A DNA stretch of 64,000 bases from Ciborinia camelliae (taxonomy: Eukaryota; Ascomycota; Leotiomycetes; Helotiales; Sclerotiniaceae): assembly GCA_025890175.1 (NCBI GenBank), contig JANPYM010000001.1, forward strand, positions 585,187-649,186. The letters run 5' to 3'. Positions 1-10,349 of the stretch are shown in pieces. Under the pieces are notes generated by a model. The model was not told where the DNA came from, ran no database searches, and saw only the letters and a program-made list of their open reading frames with translations. The position numbers and the translations under genes were made by a program. Numbering within the stretch: the stretch's first letter is position 1; every line of letters starts with the position of its first letter.

Positions 1-59
1 AACCTTCGAGCCTACACTTCCCCGCGTTTTTCTCGCAAATCCATTGATAGAAAGAAATC

Positions 60-1090
60 ATGACAGCTACACTATCCCCTCCCACTATCGCTGATAGCAA
101 AGAAAAGATCTCCGATCCTATGGATACTGTCGTTCCTAGCAAGGAGTATAAATGGTGGCTTGATAACATCGACCATGTAATCACTCCCGAGGTAAGTGAT
201 CCCTGAATCTGGAATGAAAGATCTTTAACTCAATGCTATTTCCCAGTGCCGTAAGCTTCTCGAGGATTACAGCAAAATCCCGCCGGAAGATGTTCGTCAA
301 CACATATACGATATCGTGAGTCTTCTTTCTCTAGTCATACTATCTCGTTTCACCAATGTGTTTCTTTGTATGACCAAAGCTAACCATTTCACAGCGTGAA
401 AAAGCATGGGCAATCCGCCAATATCCATGCACAGGCATGGGTCGCTTCCTCGATAATCTTCTCGCTCAGTCTCCAGCCTACAAAGCTATTATCGCTAGGC
501 TCAAGGGCGGAGAATCATTCGTAGATATCGGATGTTTTCTCGGTCAAGAATTGCGCCAGCTCGTTTGGGACCTCGATGGTGCTTCTACCGATCAGCTTCA
601 TGCCGTGGACATTGTCAATCACTGGGACTTGGGATACGAATACTTTCGTGACAAGGAGAGGTTTAAGGTTGACTACTTTGAAGATGATATGATGAATCCC
701 AGCGAGAAGTTAAATGCATTAAAGGGAAAGATGGATGTTATTTTGGTGAACCAGATTTTCCATCAATGGGGTATAGAAAATCAGATTGAAGGTGCTATTA
801 ACCTTGTTAAACTCTCTCGATCTAAGCCCGGAAGTTTGATCCTGGGCTATCAAGCTGGTGTGTCAGAGCAGCGGGAATTGGTTGGCCCAAAAGGCTCTAA
901 ATATAGGTCCCTCCTGCATTCTCCAGAGACTTGGAAGGATCTTTGGGGTGAAGTTGGAAGGAAGACTGGAACGCAGTGGAAGACTGAATCGAGATTGGTG
1001 ACTTGGGAACAGCTCGGACATGATCCTGAGGAAACTGCATATATGGGGAGAGATGTGTTGATGTTGGAATTTGTTGTTACCAGGGAGTGA
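60..1090 (+). CDS. SAM-dependent methyltransferase, class I fold
   Basis: Three exons can be set by frame: 60-191, 247-315 and 395-1090. Both introns begin GT and end AG and keep the frame, giving about 298 aa. A glycine-rich SAM-binding motif I (VDIGCFLGQELRQL) sits near residue 108, followed about 30 residues later by an acidic VDI stretch that would be motif II. The N-terminal helix region (KEYKWWLDNI, then RQYPCTG before motif I) resembles the fungal methyltransferases found in meroterpenoid and polyketide clusters (the AusD/Trt5 type). That similarity is recalled, not computed. Substrate is unknown. No synthase, P450 or transporter lies next to it in the window, so a biosynthetic role cannot be argued from context; neighbours left of base 1 are not visible. 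Methyltransferase call fairly sure, subfamily tentative. Confidence 0.75.
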
Positions 1091-2140
1091 GGGGGGTTAA
1101 TTCTGTCTCAATAATTTCTTGGCATGGGATATGGAAAGGCTATTTATTTCTAGAAAAATATAGATAGTGGGATATAGTTAAATAGAGTTGAGATTTATAT
1201 CAACACATTAGATACAGTACTGTGGGTTTTCAAAATATCATTGATGCTTCTCTCCTACCTATGGAAGGGAAGGGAAGATTCAGATCTATATATAAATACC
1301 TAGGTACAAACACCACGGCAGCGTGCTGATTGGCTACAGTGAGGTTACTCTCGTGCCGAGGTACAGTTCAGTAACTTGGTAACCGAAGGCTACATCGACA
1401 AACTACTTATTACTCATCATTCACAGAAAGAGAAGCTCATACCGCCTCCAAATACGATGAACGGATGCTGTGTACACCAAAATCAAAATCAACTACATAC
1501 CTCGGGCTGAATACCCCTTGACTTCACCTATCGCAGCATACCTGCCTCATCAATCATTTGACTTGATCGACTAATCTGGAATTGAAGGAGGCTATACGCA
1601 GGGAGGTAAAAAGTAGATTCCACTATTAAGATCCCAAGCTATAGTTCAATATAAAAAGGTTATTTTGTCAGCTACCCAGCTTAAGCAAGAATGGAGTCGA
1701 AATAATATTTATCATCAAAGTCGAGTTTCTATCAGTTATGAGCATTCGACAATCATAATCTACCGATGGGTTCTTGGGGGAACTTGGGCTTTACTGTCTA
1801 TACGGAAAGAGGCAGCGGAGAAGCGTAGGCTTTTTGCAGAGAAACATCGATCCCATCTCGGTACAGTATCTCAAGGGGCTATGTAGATAGGAAATACGGC
1901 ACTTGATGTAAATACACAATGCCAGCGTCCGAGAAGGCGTTCGATTGCTGTTACTCCTCATGCGTGGATGGATGCTTAACGGGTCTTGACATCATGTGCT
2001 TTGAGGCTCTACCGACTTCGATATTTATAGTAGGTTATCCAGAATTTATAAATGTTCGTAAATGCCCATACTAATATGATCTTTCTTTACTATATTTCTC
2101 ACCACTTTCTTTTGCGTCTATCTTTATATTAACTCTCACC
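1091..2140. other. Intergenic spacer without a recognisable gene
   Basis: About 1 kb, AT-rich, between the methyltransferase stop and the signal-peptide ORF at 2141. A 73-codon open frame at 1665-1886 has no recognisable motif and no supporting splice structure. I see no repeat or RNA gene here. Confidence 0.5.
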
Positions 2141-5100
2141 ATGCGATACCATAGTTGGCCTTCAGCAGATTGGAGAGTTGCTTTTGTTCTGTTTTTGATC
2201 ACTCAATCTGCTTATGCAACTTCCATATCAAATGGCAGTGATGCATTTTATCCCAATTCCACCTTGCCTTTTTCTACCACGACCTCATATGGTGCAGATC
2301 GTTTACCGGTTCTTTCAAGCGGTGCCGGTATTGTAACCGACTCAAGCAAAACAGCCAAGCTGGTGGGAACCACCACAAATGCCATTTACACTCATTCAGA
2401 TGGGTGTATTGTTTCAGCAGTTAAGCAGAAGGGATCTATTGTCATTGTTTCTCATGGGGCTTGTGGTACAACTGCGGCCCCTTCATGGAGCACAAGTCTA
2501 TCTCCCACCACTCGCAATGGCAGTATAGTTCCTGGCACGGACAGTACAACGTTCTCTTCGCCGGGAATCAACCTTAGACCTTCATCTGGTATAGCGCCGC
2601 CATTCAGTAACAGCAGCGTTCAAGTTATCTGCAGCACAATGCTATCCTCATCGCGCATTCCTCTCTTGCCCCGAAGCACTTTAAATTCTTCTGGATCCTC
2701 ATCAACTCAGATGTGGAGGTCGCCGAGTCTCTCATCTGTATTACTTACTGAGAGTGTCTCGGTGGTTTCGCCCTCACTTTCATCGGGATTCTTCGATTCT
2801 TCTGAAGCTAGCTCATCACTTCATTTGGGACTCTGTTAGAATCATCCTCATTTCCAGCATCCCCATCGATGGAGGTTGACAGCAGCATTAATACTGAAAC
2901 TCTTCCTATCGTCACAATAGGCATTGTTACATCCATCATTCTCCAATCCGGTACCACATTCAGGGAGCCCATCATTACCGGAGGAGCACTTTCATCCCCA
3001 ATTACTCTCCCATTTATCACAACGACCACTGCCAGCTCTCAAGCAACGTCTGCAATATCTTCAGTATCCTCTCGGATTGCCGGATTGATACCTATCATCA
3101 ATTCTTGGAAGAGAAACCAGCATCTCTTAAAACGGACACTCTCAAAAATGTCGAAGATGTCAGAAGTGATATTGAAAGTCTCACCTCCAATCTAGGAAGT
3201 GATTTTACCCCCAGACCGTGTGGTTCAAGGGGGGAAAGGGGGGACTACTGAGACTTCTTAGCGACTTCGTTAGCACTTTGACTTGTATCGTGAAAGATGA
3301 GTGGAGGGGTGTGAAGGATCTCAATTGTGACGAGCTCATTCAGGAATATGAGGCTGATATGGCGGCCTTTACGGTGGTTTAGGTCTATTTTTGTATTGAG
3401 TTGTCTAGCTAGTTGCTTTCGGGCCTTGTCGTCGAGGGCGCCGACGGCTTTTTTCGGGGGGCAGTTGTTACGGTAGGCCTAGAGGAGTGTCTGAGATATC
3501 AGGCATCTCTTCTCGCTAGATTGTACAGCCGTACGGCTGTACTACCTACCTCACGCCTATAAAGGGCTTCGCCCTTTATAGGCGTAAGGCTCCTCAAGCA
3601 ATACATTATATTTCACCCTCGATGCGTCAGCATCGTGACATATGGTAGCAAGACTGTTTTGGACGACCTTACATCTGAGACTGATGACCTCACGCCGGAA
3701 AATAATTCAGAAAGCAAAACGAACACGGATTCTTCAAGAGTTACCTCAACGTCTTGGCTCTCATCTACCTCATCTTCCTCATGTGATTCCACGCAATCGG
3801 CATTGCGAGTCACTGTTTTATGTGTTCCTACCACATTTAAATCCGGTGGCTCGACGGTTTTGACAAGATCTCCCACAACTACCGTTACAACCAGTGGATG
3901 TTCAGTCACCGGAATGACCACAACTATTTCTAGTTCTACATTGTCCAGCGTACCTCGAATAGCATGTGCCCATTATACTTGCGGCGCACTATGTCCCGTA
4001 GGCAATGGAGGCTCCCTTAGTGACGTCCACAGCAATACTATAACTGCTTCTGGCGAATGCTCATTCGCTTCAACTATTACGACGTCTGCACTGCCAACCG
4101 CTAGCTCGGGAGTCATGGGGAATATGGTGATCGAAGATACAAGTGGCTCCACAACTCTGCCGTCTAAGCGAGGATCTTCCATAGATATTATAAGATACAA
4201 TGAAACCCAAATCAGTATTTTCAACGAGTTAGTTGAACGTGGTCTCCCTCAAGTTGGTCCGCCTTATTCCAATTATGTTTCAACTTTGAGTAAAGACTTA
4301 ACAAACAAAAAGTATGGTTACGGTTGGTTCGATATAACAACAGGAATAACGACTGGAAGTTGGTATGATTATTCAGATAATCAGATACTTGTTGGTCTTA
4401 GAGGCCTTTATGGATGTACGAGCGTGATTATCACTTCGTGGAAAGGTGTATATATTTCTCACATCTATGAAGTACCCGTATTCATTGACGAGACATTTCA
4501 AGAGACCGACAATGATTATTTTACGGCCAATGCGTTCAACGCCCTCCGCGATGGCGCAAAAGATACTATTCAAAGTATCAAAGCTCTTATTGGAAACAAT
4601 GCCGACCCCGGAGTTCTACATCCTCGTTACAACCCCAAAGTCTTCGTCATCGCCCTTCTAGGAATATGGGATGATAATGAAGGGAAATTTATCAAAACTG
4701 ATAAGTTGAGATATGAGGCCCGCGCTCAGAATCTCGCCAGAGATATATCTGGTATTATTCCTGGTTCGGATGGATCCGGTGAGGTTGTGGGATACAAAAC
4801 CACCGATGAGGAATTATCCAACAATGATGATAACGCGGCCGGCAGAGCTATACTTGAGATGGATCCCTGTCAAGCATTTCTCACTGCCGATACTACCAAA
4901 AATCCGCATCCTCAAGGTATCCAGATCCGTCGTTGGAGATTATGGGTAGGGGATGACTGGATGGCCTTCCAAAATTTCTATTTTCAAGATCCTGCACTCA
5001 CGTTTAAAACAACACCCATAGTATCTACTTTTTCATCGCCTATAAGTAGTTCTATTCCGAACTCCATATCTGAAGTGGCGTCGAGCTCGTCATCTAAATC

Positions 5101-5688
5101 TTCATCTGCCTTTTTATCAATATCTAGCTTCGTCTCTATAACGACAAAGCTCACGAGTATATATTCAGTTTCGATTCCAGATGAAGTAGTATCGTCAAAC
5201 GACATCAAGACAGTGATGAGTACTGTGTTCGTAGTACCCGAACCAGTATCTAGTCCCGCGCCAACAATATCACCTACGTCGATTTTGATTTCGACTCCAG
5301 TTTCTCCCTTACCCTACCTCTCAAAACAATGTTACTCGTCTTCCCTTATGGACTGTCAATACATATTGTAAGTCATCCATGCCTCACTCAAACCCCAGGA
5401 ATCAAGATTTCACTCCCAAAATTCTCAACCCCCACGAATATAGTGAGTGCAGCAAGAACTGATGCAATTCCCAGCTACCCCGCCACGATATGTCCCACCA
5501 CAACCAATCTTCTGCCAATGAGTTGCACTGGCACAACTACCGCCATGGCTTCAACCACCTCCGCTGCCAACCCAAGAGTTACATGCAACGACCCAGCAAT
5601 CGATTGTCCACCCGATTATTGCCCTAATGCGGGTGACCTCCTAAGTTGTACTGATGGTTTATGTGCTTGTTGGACTTCGCCACAGTAG
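2141..5688 (+). pseudogene. Decayed secreted Ser/Thr-rich protein gene interrupted by a palindromic element
   Basis: The 5' part (2141-2839) starts with a clear signal peptide (hydrophobic VAFVLFLITQSAYA) and runs into Ser/Thr-rich sequence. It stops at 2837-2839, and similar Ser/Thr-rich coding sense continues in another frame (2869-3195), then a third (around 3090-3240), so several frameshifts are apparent. A 174-bp palindrome-rich element occupies 3467-3640. Past it, a 578-codon frame (3635-5371) has no ATG at its start and resumes Ser/Thr-rich, Cys-containing sequence before a globular domain at about 4170-5000. A plausible intron (5368-5474) leads to a Cys-rich C-terminal tail ending at 5688. 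The globular domain has a GCTS motif with a His 15 residues after the Cys (bases about 4415-4465), the spacing I recall for the Cys-His pair of the CNF1/YfiH-like hydrolase fold; this is a hint only. The 3' half could be intact and expressed from another start. Function unknown. Confidence 0.6.
3467..3640. repeat. Palindrome-rich repeat core, copy 1 (no terminal inverted repeats)
   Basis: This 174-bp segment aligns with 6340-6533. It contains a perfect 20-bp palindrome gtacagccgtacggctgtac at 3523-3542, a 33-bp hairpin at 3553-3585 (15-bp perfect arms around a ttc loop), and a 16-bp hairpin at 3620-3635 (cgatgc/gcatcg with a gtca loop). The palindrome and hairpin positions are shared with copy 2 while many intervening bases differ. 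It lies inside the decayed secreted-protein gene. The 72-bp terminal inverted repeats that flank copy 2 are absent here. The preceding 80 bases (3385-3466) are GC-richer than the gene and may belong to the same insertion. Confidence 0.8.
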
Positions 5689-6202
5689 GTAGTTGTTAAG
5701 TTTCCCGTCCCGTTTGGAGTTCAACATAGAGTCATCAATGTATTGTTACCATGAAACATCTGTGAGAAAGATATTTGGATATATTTTCATGTCATTTTAT
5801 TTTCGTTTTAAATTCAAGAAGTGTCTGCAATCTTGCACGCACATCGAAACTTTTAGAGGGGAAATATTGATTTTATAAGGCATGCATGGGGAATTAAACG
5901 GGGTTATGAGAATTATATAATACCAGTGTAACTTAACCATATTCATCTATTATCGTTGGATGGAGACTGTATTGTGTGTGTAGCTTAAACTACATATGTA
6001 CAGTAGTAGTGGGAGAATATATGTATATGCGTACGCATGAATAAAGAGGAGTAGTTAGTATAGTGAATATATTATATAACCGAATAACGGGAGATAGTTT
6101 CCATACCAAGTTAATAATCCATCGTGTACAGTAACAGGGGTGGATTTAACAGGTCACGTGGGGACTAGACTAGCGTAGTATTAGCGTAGGACCTTGCTTA
6201 TA
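5689..6202. other. AT-rich spacer
   Basis: Spacer between the Cys-rich tail of the decayed gene and the MITE. Presumably it holds the old 3' UTR. I see no gene or repeat in it. Confidence 0.5.
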
Positions 6203-6604
6203 CTATAGTGGGCAAACCCACAGAGCCTGAAACGTATTTTTTTATTTTTAAAATATTTATAATAATTATATATTAATATATATTAATTTTATTTTTTATT
6301 TTATTTTTTATTTATATTTTGTTTTTTAATACTAATATTGCTACGGTAGATTTAGAAGAGTGCCTGAGATCTCAGGCGTAGCCTGAGATATTAGGCACCT
6401 CTCCTCGCTAGATCGTACAGCCGTACGGCTGTACTATCTACCTTACGCATATAAAGGGCTTCGCCCTTTATAGGTGTAAGGGCTCTTCAGCAATATATTA
6501 TATTTCAACCTCGATGCTTTAGCATCGTGACAAATATATAATTATTATAAATATTTTAAAAATAAAAAAATACGTTTCAAACTCTATAGGTTTGCCCACT
6601 ATAG
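6203..6604. mobile_element. MITE, 402 bp, with 72-bp terminal inverted repeats and TA duplication
   Basis: The left end (6203-6274) begins ctatagtgggcaaac and matches the reverse complement of the right end (6604 inwards) over about 72 bp with four mismatches, all C in the left arm versus T in the right arm. Both ends are bordered by TA (6201-6202 and 6605-6606), as expected for a Tc1/mariner-type insertion. There is no room for a transposase, so it would be non-autonomous. The interior is the palindrome-rich core also present at 3467-3640, flanked by AT-rich filler. The superfamily assignment rests only on the TA duplication and is an inference. Confidence 0.85.
6340..6533. repeat. Palindrome-rich repeat core, copy 2 (inside the MITE)
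   Basis: It shares with copy 1 the order of structures: the 20-bp palindrome (6415-6434), the tataaagggc-ttc-gccctttata hairpin (6450-6472) and the cgatgc-ttta-gcatcg hairpin (6512-6527). Upstream it has an additional perfect palindrome gcctgagatctcaggc (6362-6377) followed by a near-copy (6381-6396); copy 1 has only one such unit. Compensated stems within diverged sequence suggest folding matters, or that these units arise by templated inversion. Confidence 0.8.
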
Positions 6605-6606
6605 TA

Positions 6607-7737
6607 ATATATAATATATAATCATATTAAATCTATTATATAAAGTTTTTATAATAATATTTTTTTAAAGTTTTATATATATTATATTTTTAAAATATAA
6701 TATTAAGATATACAATCACGTAATCCGAACGCAATAAAATGAAGAGATCGTTTTTGCTTTCGCCCCGGAACCCTTCCACTTCGTTTCAGGCATAAACAGT
6801 CCCAGTTTAGGTCTTCAATCCACATCCCCTTTCGACAGAACCAAGCTATTTTCTTGTACCTACCCACCCACAAACAAATGCACAAGTATTCACGTTTTAT
6901 CTTTCTAACCTGGGTAACATGAAAATACCGTCTAACTCGCTTATATCTACTGGCGCTCCCAAAAGGTATTTCTAAGATTAATATTTGGGATTCGATATTG
7001 ATATCATAGAATATTCCAATAACCATTCATGATTCCTTTTACAATAGGAAACATCGTCTAAAGCCCACTGGATAGATTTAATCCAGTGATTAAATTCGCA
7101 GTAGCTACCATCTCAAGTCTAGAATTCAAGCCAATCAAACATAGATCTGTAAGTCATAGATCTAACAATCAATAAAAGATAGCTGATGCGACTCGAAATT
7201 GGTTGATCCCCCTATTCGCTTACGCACAGGGTTTAACATATTTAAATTCTACTCCGTATAATTTCAAGAGTACGTACAAGTTAGAAAGACCGTACGAGAG
7301 ATGTAATTGATGTGAGTTTACCACACGGGATATTGGAATCTACTATTAGAACTAGTTCTGGACATTGTATGGTACGTATAATTTCCATATGGTTCACTAT
7401 CTAGTCGGTGATGGCATCAAGCTGGGAGTGAGAACTGACTTCAAAACAAGATGTGTCTACTTCTGATTGCATCTCACTATTCTATAATGGTGCGCGTGTA
7501 TATATGTACGAGCCCGCATCGAATCCCAAAACACCTGTTCTCCAGCCTCCTAATCCATTTTTTGGGGATATCTAAACGCCGTTCCAATTGTACCAAATCA
7601 AAGCAAGCCCTGTACTGCCCATCCATCCCACACCATTTTATACAAAGGTCATTATACCGCCTAGTAAGATGAGATTCGTTGTATCTTTGCATCTATACCT
7701 TGAATCCGTCCATTCATAAGACCAAAAGAACACGAAC
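6607..7737. other. AT-rich spacer and MDM31 3' flank
   Basis: The first 100 bases are almost pure A/T. The remainder has short open frames on both strands with no protein-like pattern. It should contain the MDM31 3' UTR. No gene is supported. Confidence 0.5.
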
Positions 7738-9966
7738 TTAAGCGACATTTCCCGCCATACCCATAAATATTGCCTGGATTGCCATGGAAATCGACCAGAA
7801 CCCTACTTTTTTCAACCGACGCAAACGTGCCTGACTATCTACCACATCTTTCGCAAATGCTTCATAAGTCTCTGCTGACAGATCATCCATCAATCCGCTG
7901 TCAAAAATGGTCCAGCTACCATCGAAGTCGCTTGCCCGTTTCACTATTCGACAATTTATGGGAATAAACGTCTTCTTTGCGTTAATATAGGCGACAATGG
8001 GGCGGATGAGGGCTTGGTTGATGTAAGATAAGTCGCGAGTGAAGAGGGGGACAGCAGCCTTCACGTCATTGAGGTGGATTCGGAGATCCATGATGATGTA
8101 GCGTTTGTTGTCATCACGGGTGAGTTTCTCGGCCAAAGAAGCGCGCTCAGCGGGTGTGTCTAATTCATCGGTTCGTGGAGTATTTTCAAGGATATGGAGA
8201 TAACGATTAGAACTTATGGCTTCTTCCACAGCTTCTTCCATGCGGTCGTAAAAGTCTGACATTACTTTGGCAATGCTGTCATCCGTTTCGGCGGGAAGCA
8301 TGACATCGGCAACGATATCGACATTCCCTTCGTGAATCCAACCAAAAGGCCCTTCTACGCCTCGATTTAGATGATCAATTTTGAGACCATCTATGCGGAG
8401 TCGACTTTGCTTCTTCCAAGGGCTTGACCCATCAGAAGAGCCGAGAGCGTGCGAGCCAGCAAACCCGTGGATTTGTCGAGGGTGGATTGTGAAGAGAGAT
8501 CCATCATAAGCCCCAGACATGTTGCTTGCTGAAAGAAAATCGTAAAATAACCACTGTTTCCGCAGCTGAGGAAGATCGCATGAGAAAATGCTGACAGAGA
8601 AAGGTCGGAAGCCGTTGGGTTGATGGACGGTAACTAAGAGATCCTCCAATTTGAAAGAATCGATCTCGAAATCACCAGGATTATGCTCGTGTCGGAATGT
8701 TTTCGGATCAACATATTCATCGCCCCATTGTACCGAAGTTCTATCAATTACACCTCGAACTCCCTTGACTTCTACGTCCCTAAGTAGTCCTTTGCCATTC
8801 CACCATTTAACAAATGACAAGGTGACGTTCACTGTATTAAGAGTGACATCAAATTGGGTGTAGTTTGTATCCTCCTCCTCTTCTTTTTTGCCATCTATCT
8901 CTACCTGCCGTTGAGAGGCAGCAGCAGCAGCAGCATTCAGAGATGACCCTTTGCTGACTTTAGTTTTCCCTTGTCCTGGTCGCCTCGAGACAAATACATT
9001 TCGAAATGTAATTACTCCATCCTTCCATCGCGGTACAATAGCAGATTCGAAAACGACTTTAATACCTGCTGAATGTGTGAGATAATCACCAACCCATCTC
9101 GCCAATGTTTCTAATTTACAGTCAGTTAACATATATATCTCGTTTGCTCCATAATCCTTACCTTGAGCAACAACAGTATTTATAGACAGAATGATAAGAG
9201 AGAAGAAAGTTGTGGTTCCAATGAAAATCCAGGCAATGTTTCCTAGGACAAACCATGAAACAAAAGCACTCCAATCATCTACGTTCCATGGTCGTCCGCC
9301 TCTAATTGTAAACCACTTGAATCGAACTTTCAGCCGAGACCAAAATCCTGTCGCAGCAGCGAGTAATTCTTCTCTCGTCGGCCTATGCGGCATCTTTGGC
9401 ATGTGAGGAAGATGGTACTTGCTCGAGGAAGAGTGTGGGACATTGGTATCAGTGACCGTTTGCTTTGATGGCGGGGTAGTTTGTGAGGGTTTGTGGGTCT
9501 CTTGAAGCGTCCTCCGACCGTTTTGTAAATTTGATGCAGAACTTTTATTTCTTCTCGCATAGCCCCGCTCTCTTCGCCGATTGCTTGAATGTATCTCACG
9601 CCGCCATACACGTTGGAAGTACGACGTAAAGGGTCGTCGTGGCGAGGATGATGTTGAGTATAAAGTCTTCTCGACTGTCGTCGTACACGATGCTATCGAT
9701 GGAGCTGCAGAGGCACTTGAGCTCAAATCAAGGAAGAAAACCCCGCCATAAGCAAAACTCTTTCGGACTTGAGTCTTTGGAGGTGAACTATAGAAGGCTC
9801 TGATTTTGGATTGTGAAAAAGCCCGACGAGCAGTATTCGAAAATATCGAATTAGATATTAAAGGCCTTATAGGTTCTTTGCATCTCTTTGTTGCAGCGAA
9901 TGAACTTGCATGATCCCATAATTGGGACCATAACCTGGGCTTTATGTTAATCGACATAACATACAA
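7738..9966 (-). CDS. MDM31: Mitochondrial inner-membrane protein of the Mdm31/Mdm32 family
   Basis: A single uninterrupted frame of 742 aa. The first ~200 residues are basic, Ser/Arg-rich and low in acidic residues, as expected of a mitochondrial presequence plus linker. A conserved block follows with GRPWNVDDWSAFVSWF leading into a membrane segment at about residues 237-262, and a second hydrophobic segment ends the protein (about 722-742). This order (presequence, one membrane helix, large soluble domain, C-terminal helix) is that of Mdm31/Mdm32, inner-membrane proteins needed for mitochondrial morphology, mtDNA inheritance and cardiolipin metabolism in yeast. The first ATG (9966) is used; a second lies three codons on. 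It is divergent from PNO1, with 383 bp between starts. Mdm31 is preferred to Mdm32 by general resemblance only. Confidence 0.88.
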   Translation of the reverse strand: MYVMSINIKPRLWSQLWDHASSFAATKRCKEPIRPLISNSIFSNTARRAFSQSKIRAFYSSPPKTQVRKSFAYGGVFFLDLSSSASAAPSIASCTTTVEKTLYSTSSSPRRPFTSYFQRVWRREIHSSNRRRERGYARRNKSSASNLQNGRRTLQETHKPSQTTPPSKQTVTDTNVPHSSSSKYHLPHMPKMPHRPTREELLAAATGFWSRLKVRFKWFTIRGGRPWNVDDWSAFVSWFVLGNIAWIFIGTTTFFSLIILSINTVVAQGKDYGANEIYMLTDCKLETLARWVGDYLTHSAGIKVVFESAIVPRWKDGVITFRNVFVSRRPGQGKTKVSKGSSLNAAAAAASQRQVEIDGKKEEEEDTNYTQFDVTLNTVNVTLSFVKWWNGKGLLRDVEVKGVRGVIDRTSVQWGDEYVDPKTFRHEHNPGDFEIDSFKLEDLLVTVHQPNGFRPFSVSIFSCDLPQLRKQWLFYDFLSASNMSGAYDGSLFTIHPRQIHGFAGSHALGSSDGSSPWKKQSRLRIDGLKIDHLNRGVEGPFGWIHEGNVDIVADVMLPAETDDSIAKVMSDFYDRMEEAVEEAISSNRYLHILENTPRTDELDTPAERASLAEKLTRDDNKRYIIMDLRIHLNDVKAAVPLFTRDLSYINQALIRPIVAYINAKKTFIPINCRIVKRASDFDGSWTIFDSGLMDDLSAETYEAFAKDVVDSQARLRRLKKVGFWSISMAIQAIFMGMAGNVA

Positions 9967-10349
9967 CTCATCCTGAAAGATTGCAAGACTGTTGAAGTCG
10001 TGAAATACCTCAAAATATCTTGGGAATAAGAACCTTGGAATGAAAATGAAGGAAGAAAACGAAAGGCACGCGAGAGAACAAATGACGATGGGCTTTTCCG
10101 AATGCGCCCAGCCTTTTTGGAATTTTTGGCACTAATGAAGACGCTAGTGATCTTATCAGTAAATTCTATCGCCCTCCCCACCAAATAATTTTTCGAATTT
10201 GATCGGCCGATACAGAGAACATTCAATTTCGACATTCAAAAAGAAAAAACAACCAAAAATCAGAAAATAGTCAACCACACAACGCAAAGAATATTAATTC
10301 AAATATATTGTTCAATTCTATTCTCCCATATAATATTTGAATATAGAAA
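9967..10349. promoter_or_regulatory. Divergent promoter region MDM31/PNO1
   Basis: 383 bp between two divergent ATGs, AT-rich toward PNO1. It must hold both 5' UTRs and promoters. I cannot point to a specific factor site. Confidence 0.45.

Noticed and set aside
60..1090. Methyltransferase as part of a secondary-metabolite cluster
   Set aside because: No synthase, P450, regulator or transporter is adjacent within the window; the left side is out of view.
1665..1886. 73-codon open frame upstream of the decayed secreted-protein gene
   Set aside because: No motif, no splice support, and length expected by chance in AT-rich spacer.
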